Shown: piece by piece, positions 7,665-14,643 of the stretch | How positions within the stretch are numbered: position 1 is the first letter of the stretch | How the letters are laid out: the number at the start of each line of letters is the position of its first letter | Notes under the pieces: model-generated | Databases searched by the model: none | Told to the model about the DNA's origin: nothing | The model's input: only the letters and a program-made list of their open reading frames with translations | Position numbers and translations under genes: made by a program | From: RSA9 sp036381195 | GTDB taxonomy: Bacteria > Gemmatimonadota > Gemmatimonadetes > Longimicrobiales > RSA9 | DNA: 15,556 bases | Assembly (NCBI GenBank): GCA_036381195.1 | Contig: DASVDH010000020.1 | Coordinates: 1-15,556, forward strand | Direction of reading: 5' to 3'

Positions 7665-8317
7665 CGGATGCGATCCGGATCCTGCTGGTAGATGATCACC
7701 CCGTGCTACGGGCCGGGCTCAAGGCGCTGCTCGACGCCGAGCCGGACATGCGAGTCGTGGGCGAGGCCGCGACGGGCGAGGAGGGTGTGGAAAAGGCGGC
7801 GGAGCTCGCACCCGACGTCGTCATCATGGACCTCTCGATGCCCGGGATCGGCGGTCTGGAAGCGACCCGCCGCATCGCCGCGCTCGGGCAGGAAACCCGC
7901 ATCCTGGTCCTGACCGTCCACGCGGAAGAGGAGTACCTGCTCCCAGTGCTCGAGGCGGGCGGCAGCGGCTACGTCACCAAGGCCAGCGCGGACACGGAGC
8001 TGATCGAGGCCGTGCGCACGGTCGCGCGCGGCGAGGTCTTCCTCTATCCCAGCGCCGCCAAGCTGCTGCTCAAGGGGTACCGCGAGGCCGAGGCCGGCAA
8101 GGAGCCGCGCCCGCTCGAGCGGCTGACCGGGCGCGAGCGCGAGGTCCTCGCCCTCACCGCCGAGGGCTTCAGCGCCAGCGAGATCGGCGAGAAGCTGTTC
8201 ATCAGCCCCAAGACCGTGGACACCTACCGCTCCCGCATCATGGAGAAGCTCGGGCTGAAGCACCGCTCCGAGCTGGTCCGCTTCGCGCTCCGCACCGGGC
8301 TCCTGAAGGCCGAGTAG
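7661..8317 (+). CDS. NarL/LuxR-family response regulator
   Basis: A 218-residue protein, the usual length for the family. The receiver domain (about 1-122) has the acidic pair Asp11/Asp12, phosphoacceptor Asp57 (VIMDLSMPG), Thr85 and Lys107. The C-terminal LuxR helix-turn-helix is at about 150-215 (LTGREREVLALTAEGFSASE to KTVDTYRSRIMEKLGL). It is the cognate partner of the overlapping kinase gene. GAGGAT within the kinase end serves as the ribosome site. Strong hairpins follow its stop, so the two-gene unit probably ends there. The next gene downstream, 286 bp away on the same strand, is the copper protein, a plausible target. Confidence 0.96.
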   Translation: MTDAIRILLVDDHPVLRAGLKALLDAEPDMRVVGEAATGEEGVEKAAELAPDVVIMDLSMPGIGGLEATRRIAALGQETRILVLTVHAEEEYLLPVLEAGGSGYVTKASADTELIEAVRTVARGEVFLYPSAAKLLLKGYREAEAGKEPRPLERLTGREREVLALTAEGFSASEIGEKLFISPKTVDTYRSRIMEKLGLKHRSELVRFALRTGLLKAE

Positions 8318-8335
8318 CAGGTCCGGGCCGCCCGA

Positions 8336-8371
8336 CCGCGGCCGCCGGCGCCCCGCTCCCGGCGGCCGCGG
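8336..8371 (+). terminator. Perfect 13-bp inverted repeat after the response regulator
   Basis: Arms 8336-8348 and 8359-8371 pair without mismatch around a 10-base loop, starting 18 bases after the stop codon. The stem is entirely G/C. No T-run follows, so it may be a stem-only terminator of a high-GC organism or an RNA-stabilising 3' end. A second hairpin is at 8409-8428. Confidence 0.5.
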
Positions 8372-8408
8372 GAGCCGGGCGCCCGAGGCGGCATCCCGGC
8401 CGGGTACG

Positions 8409-8428
8409 CCGCCCTCCCCGGGGGGCGG
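8409..8428 (+). terminator. Second GC hairpin in the gap before the copper protein
   Basis: Arms 8409-8416 and 8421-8428 pair with seven Watson-Crick pairs and one G-U around a 4-base loop. Together with the 13-bp stem it would insulate the copper-protein gene from read-through. No T-run. Confidence 0.3.
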
Positions 8429-8551
8429 CTGCATCCGGGTGTTTCCGTACGGCACCGGGCGGAAGCTGACGGGGAATCTCCTACCAGAAGTTCGACTCCT
8501 TCCCCCACAGATTTTCCTGCCTCGCCCCGACAGATCCGGGCCTGCTCCTCC

Positions 8552-8566
8552 GCTAGCATTCGGGCG
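8552..8566 (+). promoter_or_regulatory. Candidate -10 region of the copper-protein gene
   Basis: TAGCAT (8554-8559) sits within GCTAGCATTCGG, 38-50 bases before the ATG at 8604. The same string, one base shorter, occurs upstream of the kinase at 6300-6310. A -35 is not recognisable, and I find no FNR/CRP-type palindrome (TTGAT-N4-ATCAA) in the gap. Confidence 0.25.
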
Positions 8567-8603
8567 TGGATGGGAGGCAACCCCCGAGGCCCTGGAGGTT
8601 GAG

Positions 8604-9620
8604 ATGCTGGCGAGGAGCTCCCTGATGAAGATCGCCGCCGCCGCCGTGATCGCGGTGGGCGGCTATGCGGCGCTCCGGCCGGAGGCCGCGATAGACGACG
8701 TCGAGCGCGTGGATTTCGGCGTGACCCGCACGCCCACCGCCCCGGCCTACGTCGCCGAGCTGAAGCCGGCTTCGAAGGCGCCGATCAAGGAATTCCGCAT
8801 CCCGATCACGCACGAGCGCATCGAGATCGCACCCGGCGTGCTCTACGAGGGCTGGACCTTCGGCGGCACGGTACCCGGCCCCGTCATGCGCGTGCGCCAG
8901 GGCGACCTGGTGCGCGTCACGCTGGTCAACGAGTCGCCCATGGCGCACTCGATCGATTTCCATTCGGCGCGCATCCCCATGAACGTCGCGTTCCGGACCA
9001 TCATGCCGGGCGAGGAGATCCGGTTCGAGTTCGTCGCGCGCGACCCGGGCGCCTACATGGTGCACTGCGGAACGCCGCCCGTGCTCATGCACATCATGCA
9101 GGGAATGTATCTCGCCTTCATCGTGGATCCCGAGGACGGCTGGGGCACGGAGGCCGACAAGGAGTTCGTCCTCGTGCAGAGCGAGTTCTACGCGGGAGCC
9201 GAGAAGAACGGCGCCCGGATCGCAGACTACGCCGCGGCCGCCGAGAAGGCGGCGACGCACGTGGTCTTCAACGGCCGCGCGTTCCAGTACAAGCAGCACC
9301 CGCTCCGGGTCGACGTCGGTGACCGCGTGCGCATCTTCGTAGTGAACGCGGGCCCGAGCCTGCGCAGCGACTTCCACATCGTCGGCGCGGTCTTCGACCG
9401 GGTCTACCCGGACGGGAACCCGAAGAACGCGCTGAACAGCGTGCAGACGTGGTCCATCCCGGCGGGCGGCGGCGCCGTCTTCGAGACGGTGTTCGAGGAG
9501 GGGGCGAGCGGCGAGGGCGTCTACGCGTTCGTCACGCACGCCTTCGCGGATGCGGAGAAGGGCGCGGTCGGCCTGATCCGCGTGGGCGAGCCGGAAGTGC
9601 TCGCGGGCGCGGGGCACTGA
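8604..9620 (+). CDS. NirK-like two-domain copper oxidase/reductase (cupredoxin)
   Basis: A 338-residue protein; the ATG at 8604 has GGAGG 5 bases away and gives a hydrophobic leader (about 9-24), so it is probably exported or anchored. Two cupredoxin domains follow. Compared with Alcaligenes copper nitrite reductase, the type 1 site is His115, Cys155, His163 and Met168. The type 2 site is His120, His154 and His312. The catalytic pair is Asp118 (HSIDFH) and His258 (DFHIV). The position equal to Ile257 of that enzyme is Val260. The Cys-to-His loop (CGTPPVLMH) is one residue shorter than in NirK. This supports a trimeric copper enzyme that may reduce nitrite to NO, but related two-domain multicopper oxidases with other roles exist. 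It lies downstream of the NarL-type two-component pair; no other denitrification gene is present. Residue equivalences are by eye. Confidence 0.85.
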   Translation: MLARSSLMKIAAAAVIAVGGYAALRPEAAIDDVERVDFGVTRTPTAPAYVAELKPASKAPIKEFRIPITHERIEIAPGVLYEGWTFGGTVPGPVMRVRQGDLVRVTLVNESPMAHSIDFHSARIPMNVAFRTIMPGEEIRFEFVARDPGAYMVHCGTPPVLMHIMQGMYLAFIVDPEDGWGTEADKEFVLVQSEFYAGAEKNGARIADYAAAAEKAATHVVFNGRAFQYKQHPLRVDVGDRVRIFVVNAGPSLRSDFHIVGAVFDRVYPDGNPKNALNSVQTWSIPAGGGAVFETVFEEGASGEGVYAFVTHAFADAEKGAVGLIRVGEPEVLAGAGH

Positions 9621-9645
9621 GGGCGCCTGCCGGGGGCGCCGGGGC

Positions 9646-9719
9646 GCACGCAGCACGCGGGACCCGGCGCCAGGGCGCCGGGGATCAGCACGCAGCACGC
9701 AGGACCCGGCGCCAGGGCG
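9646..9719. repeat. Tandem repeat, two 32-bp units at 42-bp period
   Basis: Units at 9646-9677 and 9688-9719 match at 31 of 32 positions (core GCACGCAGCACGC, then GGACCCGGCGCCAGGGCG). The stretch before the first unit (about 9621-9645, ending GGCGCCGGGG) resembles the end of a further, decayed copy. The first unit ends in a perfect stem, 9663-9671 with 9674-9682. It fills the gap between the convergent copper-protein gene and channel remnant, so it may act as a two-way terminator. Confidence 0.85.
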
Positions 9720-9731
9720 GCCGGGAGGGGA

Positions 9732-10171
9732 TCAATCCTCTCCCGGCCGCATCGCTCCGGCCGACAGCGCCACCTCCGGCTCCTCCGCCGTGAGGTACGT
9801 CACGGTGACCATCCGGTCGGCATAGCCGGGGTCCAGCTCGCGGAGCGCGTGGATCGCGCGTTGCCGGAACGTGCCCTCGATCAGCGTCCGCTGGCCCGGC
9901 CACAACCTGAACTTGACGCGCACGAAGCGCCCGCCGCCCGGTTCCGCCGCCCGCGCGCCCACGATCTCCGGCTCGGTGAGCACGTCACGCTCGCGACCTT
10001 CGGCCGGCCACGCGCGAACCCGTACGGCCCACCCCCGTGCGGCGCCATGATCCGGTCGCCGATGCGATGCACCACACGCGTCAGCGCATGCGCGACCAGC
10101 GCGATCAGGAGACTGGCGACGATTCGGCCCGGCACGGAGAGCTCGCGGAGGAAGGAGAGGACGTCGTCCAT
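9732..10171 (-). pseudogene. Mechanosensitive (MscS-type) channel gene with middle deleted and frame shifted
   Basis: The 5' piece starts at the ATG at 10171 and encodes about 63 residues. MDDVLSFLRELSVPG comes first, then a membrane helix (about 15-33), then a basic stretch ending RGRPKVASVT; in MscS-like proteins I recall, this leads into further helices and the pore. Instead the sequence passes at about 9983-9990 into another frame that reads as the C-terminal end of such a channel: TEPEIVGARAAEPGG, then FVRVKFRLWPGQRTLIE and ADRMVTVTYLTAEEP, stop at 9732. The remaining helices and the pore/beta domain are absent. The 5' frame otherwise runs on as nonsense to 9881. The shared string GTGACGT at the join fits a short-homology deletion. 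It lies 20 bp after the HxlR gene stop on the same strand. Channel assignment is moderate; the broken state is well supported by the frame change. Confidence 0.62.
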
Positions 10172-10191
10172 CGCCGCCCGGTACGTGGTGC

Positions 10192-10860
10192 TCACGCCGC
10201 CGGCGGAGGCGGCGGCGGCCCGATCCGGAAACACGCGACGAACGCCGCGAACAGCGCTTTCTTCCCCGTCAGCCGCACCGCCCCGCTCCGCAGCGCCGCC
10301 GCCGGCGTCAGCTCGCCCGTCATCAGCTCGCGCAGGACCGGGCCCGCCTCGATCGCCAGGTCCACGCCCGGGAGGGCGCCCGGCGCCGCCTGCAACGCGC
10401 CGTCCGCAATTCTCGCATGGACTACCGCCTCACCCACGCGGAGCTCGTAGCTGCCGCGGAAGCCGCGCGCGCTCGCGGGCTGGAACGCCGCCCGCAGCGC
10501 CGTGACCAGCGCCTCCGGCGTCAGGACCTCGTCGGGCCCCGGCTCGCCCAGCTCCCGCGCGCCCCAGCGGCCCAGCGCCGCCACCGCCTCCTCCAGGTCG
10601 CGGCCGTACTCGGTCAGCTCGTACTGGAAGCCGCTCCCCGGCCGCGGCAGCAGCCGCCGGCGGACCACGCCCGCCTCCTCCAGCTCGCGCAGCCGCGCGG
10701 ACAGCACGTTCGTCGGGATGCGCGGCAGCCCGCGGCGCAGCTCGGAGAACCGCCGCGGCCTCACCAGCAGGTCGCGAACGACGAGCAAGCCCCAGCGCTC
10801 GCCCACGATCTCGAGGGCGCGCGCGAGGCCGCAGTACTGGCCGTAGCGTCGGGTCCGCAT
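10192..10860 (-). CDS. HxlR-family transcriptional regulator with SCP2-like C-terminal domain
   Basis: A 222-residue protein from the ATG at 10860. The frame is open 17 codons further, but that stretch is promoter-like DNA and residue 1 here begins the family-typical MRTRRYGQYCGLARALEIVGERW. The winged helix spans about 8-105, with the Cys10 position conserved in many HxlR proteins and the recognition helix near PTNVLSARLRELEEAG (49-64). The remainder (about 115-212) resembles a sterol-carrier-protein-2-like domain (VDLAIEAGPVLRELMTGELTPAAAL, then VRLTGKKALFAAF), which may bind a hydrophobic ligand. It ends in a polyproline tail (215-220). The N-terminal part is the usual HxlR length (about 110), so this is the longer two-domain version. 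A palindrome sits 6-22 bp before its start. The broken channel gene follows. Confidence 0.88.
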   Translation of the reverse strand: MRTRRYGQYCGLARALEIVGERWGLLVVRDLLVRPRRFSELRRGLPRIPTNVLSARLRELEEAGVVRRRLLPRPGSGFQYELTEYGRDLEEAVAALGRWGARELGEPGPDEVLTPEALVTALRAAFQPASARGFRGSYELRVGEAVVHARIADGALQAAPGALPGVDLAIEAGPVLRELMTGELTPAAALRSGAVRLTGKKALFAAFVACFRIGPPPPPPAA

Positions 10861-10865
10861 GGGCG

Positions 10866-10909
10866 GGCAAGGTACGCTTGCCGGGCTGCGCTGTCCATAG
10901 TATGCTTGC
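10866..10909. promoter_or_regulatory. Palindrome and direct repeat before the HxlR gene: candidate operator
   Basis: Arms GGCAAG (10866-10871) and CTTGCC (10877-10882) form an inverted repeat with a 5-base spacer. The 10-mer GTACGCTTGC (10872-10881) recurs with one change as GTATGCTTGC at 10900-10909, 28 bp away. The region up to about 10920 is the most AT-rich part of this gap. HxlR proteins bind as dimers near their own promoters, so autoregulation is plausible. Confidence 0.4.
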
Positions 10910-10920
10910 AAAAACGAATC

Positions 10921-11259
10921 GGACTACCGAGACGCAAGCAATCGCGTCGACTCGCCACGCCGCCAGCGGGCGCAGGAGTGGCCCCTGGCCCCCCACCTGC
11001 GCGGCGCGCCCCGCCCGCGCAGGCCTGCTGCCCGGCGTGGCGCAACGGACCACACCGCGACGGGGCGCCGCCCGGTCAGGTTGGCAGCCCGATCCGGCAT
11101 GACCGGTGCATGAGAACGGGGCGGCACGCTCGCGGTGCCTGGCCCACGACCCGGCCGCCGTCCCCGGCGGCCGGGCGCGCTTCGGAACCTGAGGGCGCCC
11201 GCGAACCGGGCGGCCAGGGCCCGGCCGGTTCGCGTCGGCGAGTGAGGAACGATACTGCC
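10921..11259. other. Gap before the glycosyltransferase: no gene seen, two strong stem-loops
   Basis: No frame on either strand has protein-like composition here; long open frames are explained by high GC and Arg/Pro/Ala-rich nonsense. Two inverted repeats stand out: 11150-11160 with 11165-11175 (11 bp, 4-base loop) and 11200-11209 with 11225-11234 (10 bp, 15-base loop). The second ends 25 bases before the glycosyltransferase ATG, so it lies in its leader RNA if transcription starts upstream. Confidence 0.45.
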
Positions 11260-12315
11260 ATGCGGATCGCGATCCTTTCGACGCCGTTCATTCCGACGCC
11301 CCCACCCCAGTACGGCGGGACCGAGCTGGTCATTGCCGAGCTGGCCGAAGGACTGGTCGAGAGGGGCCACGATGTCACGCTCTTCGCAACCGGGGACTCG
11401 CAGAGTCCGGCCGAGCTGCGCTGGCTGTTCCCGACGGCGCACTGGCCACCCGATGCCCTCACGGACGTGGACCACGTGTCCTGGGCGCTCCGCCATGTCG
11501 CCGCCGGCGAATACGACCTCGTGCACGTGCACTCGGCGGTCGCGCTGCCGTTCACGCGCTGGCTGCGGCGCTTGCCGATCGTCTATACGGTCCACCACGA
11601 GCGGGACGACCGGCTCTCCGCCCTCTACCGCCGGTTCCCCGACGTGTACTACATCGCGATCTCGAAGGACCAGCGGGCGCGAGAAGTGCCGCTCCGCCGC
11701 TGCGCGGTGATCCATCACGGGCTCGATCCCCGGAAATACCAGTGGACCTCGCGACCGACGGAGTACCTCGCCTTCGTCGGCCGGTTCGCGGCATACAAGG
11801 GCCCGCACACCGCGATCGACGTCGCGGAGCGGGCCGGCCTGCCGATCCGGATCGCGGGCGAGGTGCACGAGCCGGACCGCGCGTTCGCGGAATGCGAGCT
11901 CTGGCCGCGGCTCACGCGCCCGCACGTCACGCACCTCGGCCCGATCGGGCTGGCCGTCAAGGCGCCGCTGCTCCGCGATGCGCGGGCGCTGCTCGCGCCA
12001 CTGACCTGGAACGAGCCGTTCGGCCTGATCCTGATCGAGGCGATGCTCTCGGGCTGCCCCGTCGTCGCGTTCCCGCGCGGCAGCGTGCCGGAGCTCGTCG
12101 AGGAGGGCCTGACCGGCTTCATCGCGCGCGATGCCGAGGAGATGGTGGAGATCGTCCGCCGCGGCGGGCCGCTCGACGACTTCGACCGGGAGCGCTGCCG
12201 CCTGCGCGCGATCGAGCGCTTCGGCCGCGACCGCATGGTCGCGGACCACGAGGCGCTGTACCGGCGGGTGCTCGACGCAGACGTCGCCAGGACGCGCACC
12301 GTGACCGTCGCCTGA
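11260..12315 (+). CDS. GT-B glycosyltransferase, family 4
   Basis: A 351-residue protein starting MRIAILSTPFIPTPP at the ATG at 11260; the same frame is open upstream, but that part is Arg/Pro-rich nonsense and homology begins at this Met. GAGGAA lies about 11 bases upstream. The N-terminal Rossmann domain has QYGGTE (17-22), typical of GT4 enzymes, and HVHSA. The C-terminal domain has FVGRFAAYKG (172-181, Arg175 and Lys180 for the donor phosphates) and the E-x7-E motif in EPFGLILIE (Glu252, Glu260). It transfers a sugar from a nucleotide donor, with retention of configuration; acceptor unknown. No membrane segment is present, so it is cytoplasmic or peripheral. An aldo/keto reductase follows 85 bp downstream. 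Isolated GT4 genes of this type often act on lipids, compatible solutes or polysaccharides; none can be chosen here. Confidence 0.93.
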   Translation: MRIAILSTPFIPTPPPQYGGTELVIAELAEGLVERGHDVTLFATGDSQSPAELRWLFPTAHWPPDALTDVDHVSWALRHVAAGEYDLVHVHSAVALPFTRWLRRLPIVYTVHHERDDRLSALYRRFPDVYYIAISKDQRAREVPLRRCAVIHHGLDPRKYQWTSRPTEYLAFVGRFAAYKGPHTAIDVAERAGLPIRIAGEVHEPDRAFAECELWPRLTRPHVTHLGPIGLAVKAPLLRDARALLAPLTWNEPFGLILIEAMLSGCPVVAFPRGSVPELVEEGLTGFIARDAEEMVEIVRRGGPLDDFDRERCRLRAIERFGRDRMVADHEALYRRVLDADVARTRTVTVA

Positions 12316-12400
12316 CCCCCGTCGAGGAAGCATGCCGCCGGGCGGCGCTCGCCGCGCCGGCCCGGGGCCATCCGACTGAGACGCCGAGGAGCGCGATGCG

Positions 12401-13345
12401 ATGAGACGGATCGGCGATTCCGACCTGGAGATCTACCCGCTCGGGCTGGGCGGGAACACGTTCGGCAATACCACGGACCGGGAGGCATCGGAGCGCGTGC
12501 TCGACGCGTTCGTCGATGCGGGCGGCAACCACATCGACACGGCGGACTCGTACTCCGCCTGGGTCCCCGGGAACAGGGGCGGCGAGTCCGAGACGATCCT
12601 CGGCGACTGGATGCGGAGCCGGCGGAACCGGCACTCGCTGGTCATCGCCACGAAGGTCGGCGCGCACCCGGAGCTCAGGGGGCTCGCGCCAGACAACATC
12701 GCGTGGGCCGCGGAGGCCTCGCTGCGGCGGTTGCGGACCGACTACGTGGACCTCTACTACGCGCACTACGATGACGAGGCCCAGCCGATCGAGGAGATCG
12801 CCCCCGCGTTCGACCGGCTGGTGCGCGAGGGCAAGGTCCGCTACGTCGGCATCTCGAACTTCGAGCCCGGCCGCAGCGAGGAATGGATCCGCTTCGCCCG
12901 CGAGAACGGCCTCGCCGTCCCGGTGGCGCTCCAGCCGGAGTACAACCTGGTGGCGCGCCGGAACTACGAGCGGAACATCGCGCCGCTGGCAGAAGCCGAG
13001 GGGCTCGGCGTCCTGCCGTACTTCGGGCTCGCCAGCGGTTTCCTGACCGGCAAGTACCGCACGCCCGCGGACCTGGAGGGCCGGCCGCGCGGGCGGAGAG
13101 TGGCGAAGTACCTGAACGACGACGGGCTACGCGTGATCAGCGCGCTCGAAACCATCGCCGCCGCGCGCGAGACCGCGATCGCGACCGTCGCGCTGGCGTG
13201 GCTCCTCGCGAAGCCGACCGTGACCGCGCCGCTGGCCAGCGCCACGAGCATCGAGCAGCTCACCGAGCTGATGGCCGCGCCGGGCCTCGAGCTGACGGCA
13301 GACGAGGTCGCGCGGCTGGATGACGCAGCGGCGCCGTTCGCCTAG
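12401..13345 (+). CDS. Aldo/keto reductase
   Basis: A 314-residue (beta/alpha)8 NAD(P)H oxidoreductase. The catalytic tetrad is visible: Asp46 (HIDTADSYS), Tyr51, Lys85 (ATKVG) and His122 (YYAHYDD). The segment VGISNFEPG and the late 'PTVTAPLASATSIEQL' coenzyme-phosphate region are also family-typical. The ATG at 12401 follows GAGGAG by 9 bases; an ATG five bases earlier is out of frame and meets a stop at once. It resembles the group of uncharacterised bacterial reductases that act on small aldehydes or sugars; the substrate is not predictable. It is co-directional with the glycosyltransferase (85-bp gap) and probably shares its transcript. Its end faces the membrane-protein gene. Confidence 0.95.
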   Translation: MRRIGDSDLEIYPLGLGGNTFGNTTDREASERVLDAFVDAGGNHIDTADSYSAWVPGNRGGESETILGDWMRSRRNRHSLVIATKVGAHPELRGLAPDNIAWAAEASLRRLRTDYVDLYYAHYDDEAQPIEEIAPAFDRLVREGKVRYVGISNFEPGRSEEWIRFARENGLAVPVALQPEYNLVARRNYERNIAPLAEAEGLGVLPYFGLASGFLTGKYRTPADLEGRPRGRRVAKYLNDDGLRVISALETIAAARETAIATVALAWLLAKPTVTAPLASATSIEQLTELMAAPGLELTADEVARLDDAAAPFA

Positions 13346-13512
13346 TCCTGCTTTGTCCCGTCCAGCTCTCGACGCACGCCCTGGCGGGGGGAGCAGCGGG
13401 CGCCGGTGCGGCCGCGCAGCGCGTCGCGCTTTCCTGGGGGGTGCGGCGAAGTCCCCACGCACCCGCCGCACGGCCCGGCGCCGTGCAAGCGCGCACGGAG
13501 GCGGCCCCGGCG
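13346..13512. terminator. Convergent gap with overlapping hairpins
   Basis: The gap separates the reductase (+) from the membrane protein (-). Two mutually exclusive stems can form: 13441-13448 with 13464-13471 (8 bp), or 13440-13445 with 13458-13463 (6 bp). No T-run is adjacent. It may end transcription from both sides. No coding sequence is seen. Confidence 0.3.
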
Positions 13513-14469
13513 TCAGGGGTCGAACCAGTCCGCGGTCTCGTACCGGACCTCGTCGCCCTCCACGCGGGCGACGAGCCGGAGGCTCGCCCGGCGGTCCTCC
13601 GGCAGCCCGATGAAGTCGAAGCGGCCGGCCGGCAGGTACGTCACTCCGGCGCCCCGCGAGAGATAGATGCGCACGTCGCGCACCGGGCGGCCGGCGAGCG
13701 CGGCCGCGCGGACGAGCCCGGCGCGGCTCTCCGCGCCGGAGACCTCGCGGACCGTCTCGAGGCCCGCCGCGCCACCGACGCGGACGAGCAGCAGCGACCA
13801 GTCGGATTCGCCGCGCTCGACGCGCACGCCGACGACGTCGCCCGGCGGCCACGGCCCGTGCCCGCCGACGGTCAGCGCCGGGGCAGGGAAGCGGCGCGCC
13901 AGCGCGGCCTCCCGGATCACCCAGGGCGCCGCGCGAGCTGAGTCCAGCGCCGCGGCGGGCGCGGTGAGCGAATCGCCCTCGAGGCGCAGCACCAAGGGCC
14001 GGGCGGGCCCGAGCGCGAACGTCACACTGAGCCGCGCCACGGCGGGCTCGCGCTCGAGCAGGAAGCGCAGCGGCCGCTTCCGGACCCGGCCGCCCGCGAC
14101 CGTGGGCTGGACGCCCGAGACCTCGACGCCCGCGCCGAGCAGCTCGCGCACGCGCGCCTCGACGTGGTGGGTCGAATCGGCCAGCGCGGCGGCGCGGCGC
14201 TCCGTCCTGGCCAGGTCCGTTCCGGCCCACTGGTGCGGCGTGGCGATCGCCGCCCACAGCGCGACGACGCCCGCCGCGAAGCCCACGGGCATCACGATCT
14301 CGACGCGGCCGCGCAGGATCGCCGCGGCCAGGAGCCCCAGCGCGCCGCCCGCCACGGGCACGACGGTCATCCACAGCAGCCAGCCCATCTCCCAGTCGCC
14401 CTTGAGCCACCAGGCGAGCACGGCGTTCGCGGCGACGGTGACGGCGACTGCGAGGGTCGTTCTGTTCAT
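13513..14469 (-). CDS. Three-helix membrane protein of unknown function
   Basis: A 318-residue protein starting MNRTTLAVAV at the ATG at 14469. Three hydrophobic helices (about 4-22, 29-52 and 57-76) are followed by a long soluble part (about 85-318) rich in Arg, Val, Ala and Gly with alternating beta-like strands; it ends YETADWFDP. No catalytic motif or known family is recognised. The frame continues upstream without a stop into a beta-propeller relic, so automated annotation may call one 574-residue protein. I separate them because the Met begins a clean membrane anchor and the sequence before it changes character. No good Shine-Dalgarno sequence precedes it (GATAGATTGTCCGCC), so the start is uncertain or the mRNA begins close by. 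It may be an anchored extracytoplasmic domain. Confidence 0.6.
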   Translation of the reverse strand: MNRTTLAVAVTVAANAVLAWWLKGDWEMGWLLWMTVVPVAGGALGLLAAAILRGRVEIVMPVGFAAGVVALWAAIATPHQWAGTDLARTERRAAALADSTHHVEARVRELLGAGVEVSGVQPTVAGGRVRKRPLRFLLEREPAVARLSVTFALGPARPLVLRLEGDSLTAPAAALDSARAAPWVIREAALARRFPAPALTVGGHGPWPPGDVVGVRVERGESDWSLLLVRVGGAAGLETVREVSGAESRAGLVRAAALAGRPVRDVRIYLSRGAGVTYLPAGRFDFIGLPEDRRASLRLVARVEGDEVRYETADWFDP

Positions 14470-14618
14470 GGCGGACAATCTATCGGGCTCGCCGTGACAT
14501 GGCATCGCGGGCGCCTGCGTGGAGGCGGTGGCGATCGGGAGTTCAGCGGCGGTGGCGCTCTCGCGCTCGCTCGTGTCGCTGGGGCAGATGGCGCTGCGGC
14601 CGGCCGTCCCGACTGAAA

Positions 14619-14643
14619 CGGACGAGTGAGAACCGCTCGTCCG
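14619..14643. repeat. 8-bp inverted repeat at the end of the propeller relic
   Basis: CGGACGAG (14619-14626) and CTCGTCCG (14636-14643) pair perfectly around a 9-base loop. It falls where propeller-like sequence stops, so it may mark a deletion end or be a small stem between the relic and the membrane-protein gene. Confidence 0.4.

Noticed and set aside
8318..8603. FNR/NNR-type palindrome upstream of the NirK-like gene
   Set aside because: No TTGAT-N4-ATCAA-like sequence is present in the gap.
8604..9620. Apparent loss of the catalytic histidine of NirK (Val five residues after His258)
   Set aside because: Counting back from the type 2 ligand shows the catalytic residue is the first His of the motif (two before Ile257 in the reference numbering), which is His258 here and is kept.
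9646..9719. CRISPR array
   Set aside because: Only two units with a 10-base spacer; spacers are far too short and no cas gene is near.
10878..11102. Small plus-strand frame (74 codons) in the HxlR-glycosyltransferase gap
   Set aside because: Starts inside the candidate promoter, no ribosome site, no protein-like pattern.
10924..12333. 469-codon minus-strand frame over the glycosyltransferase
   Set aside because: Shadow of a gene with full GT4 motifs.
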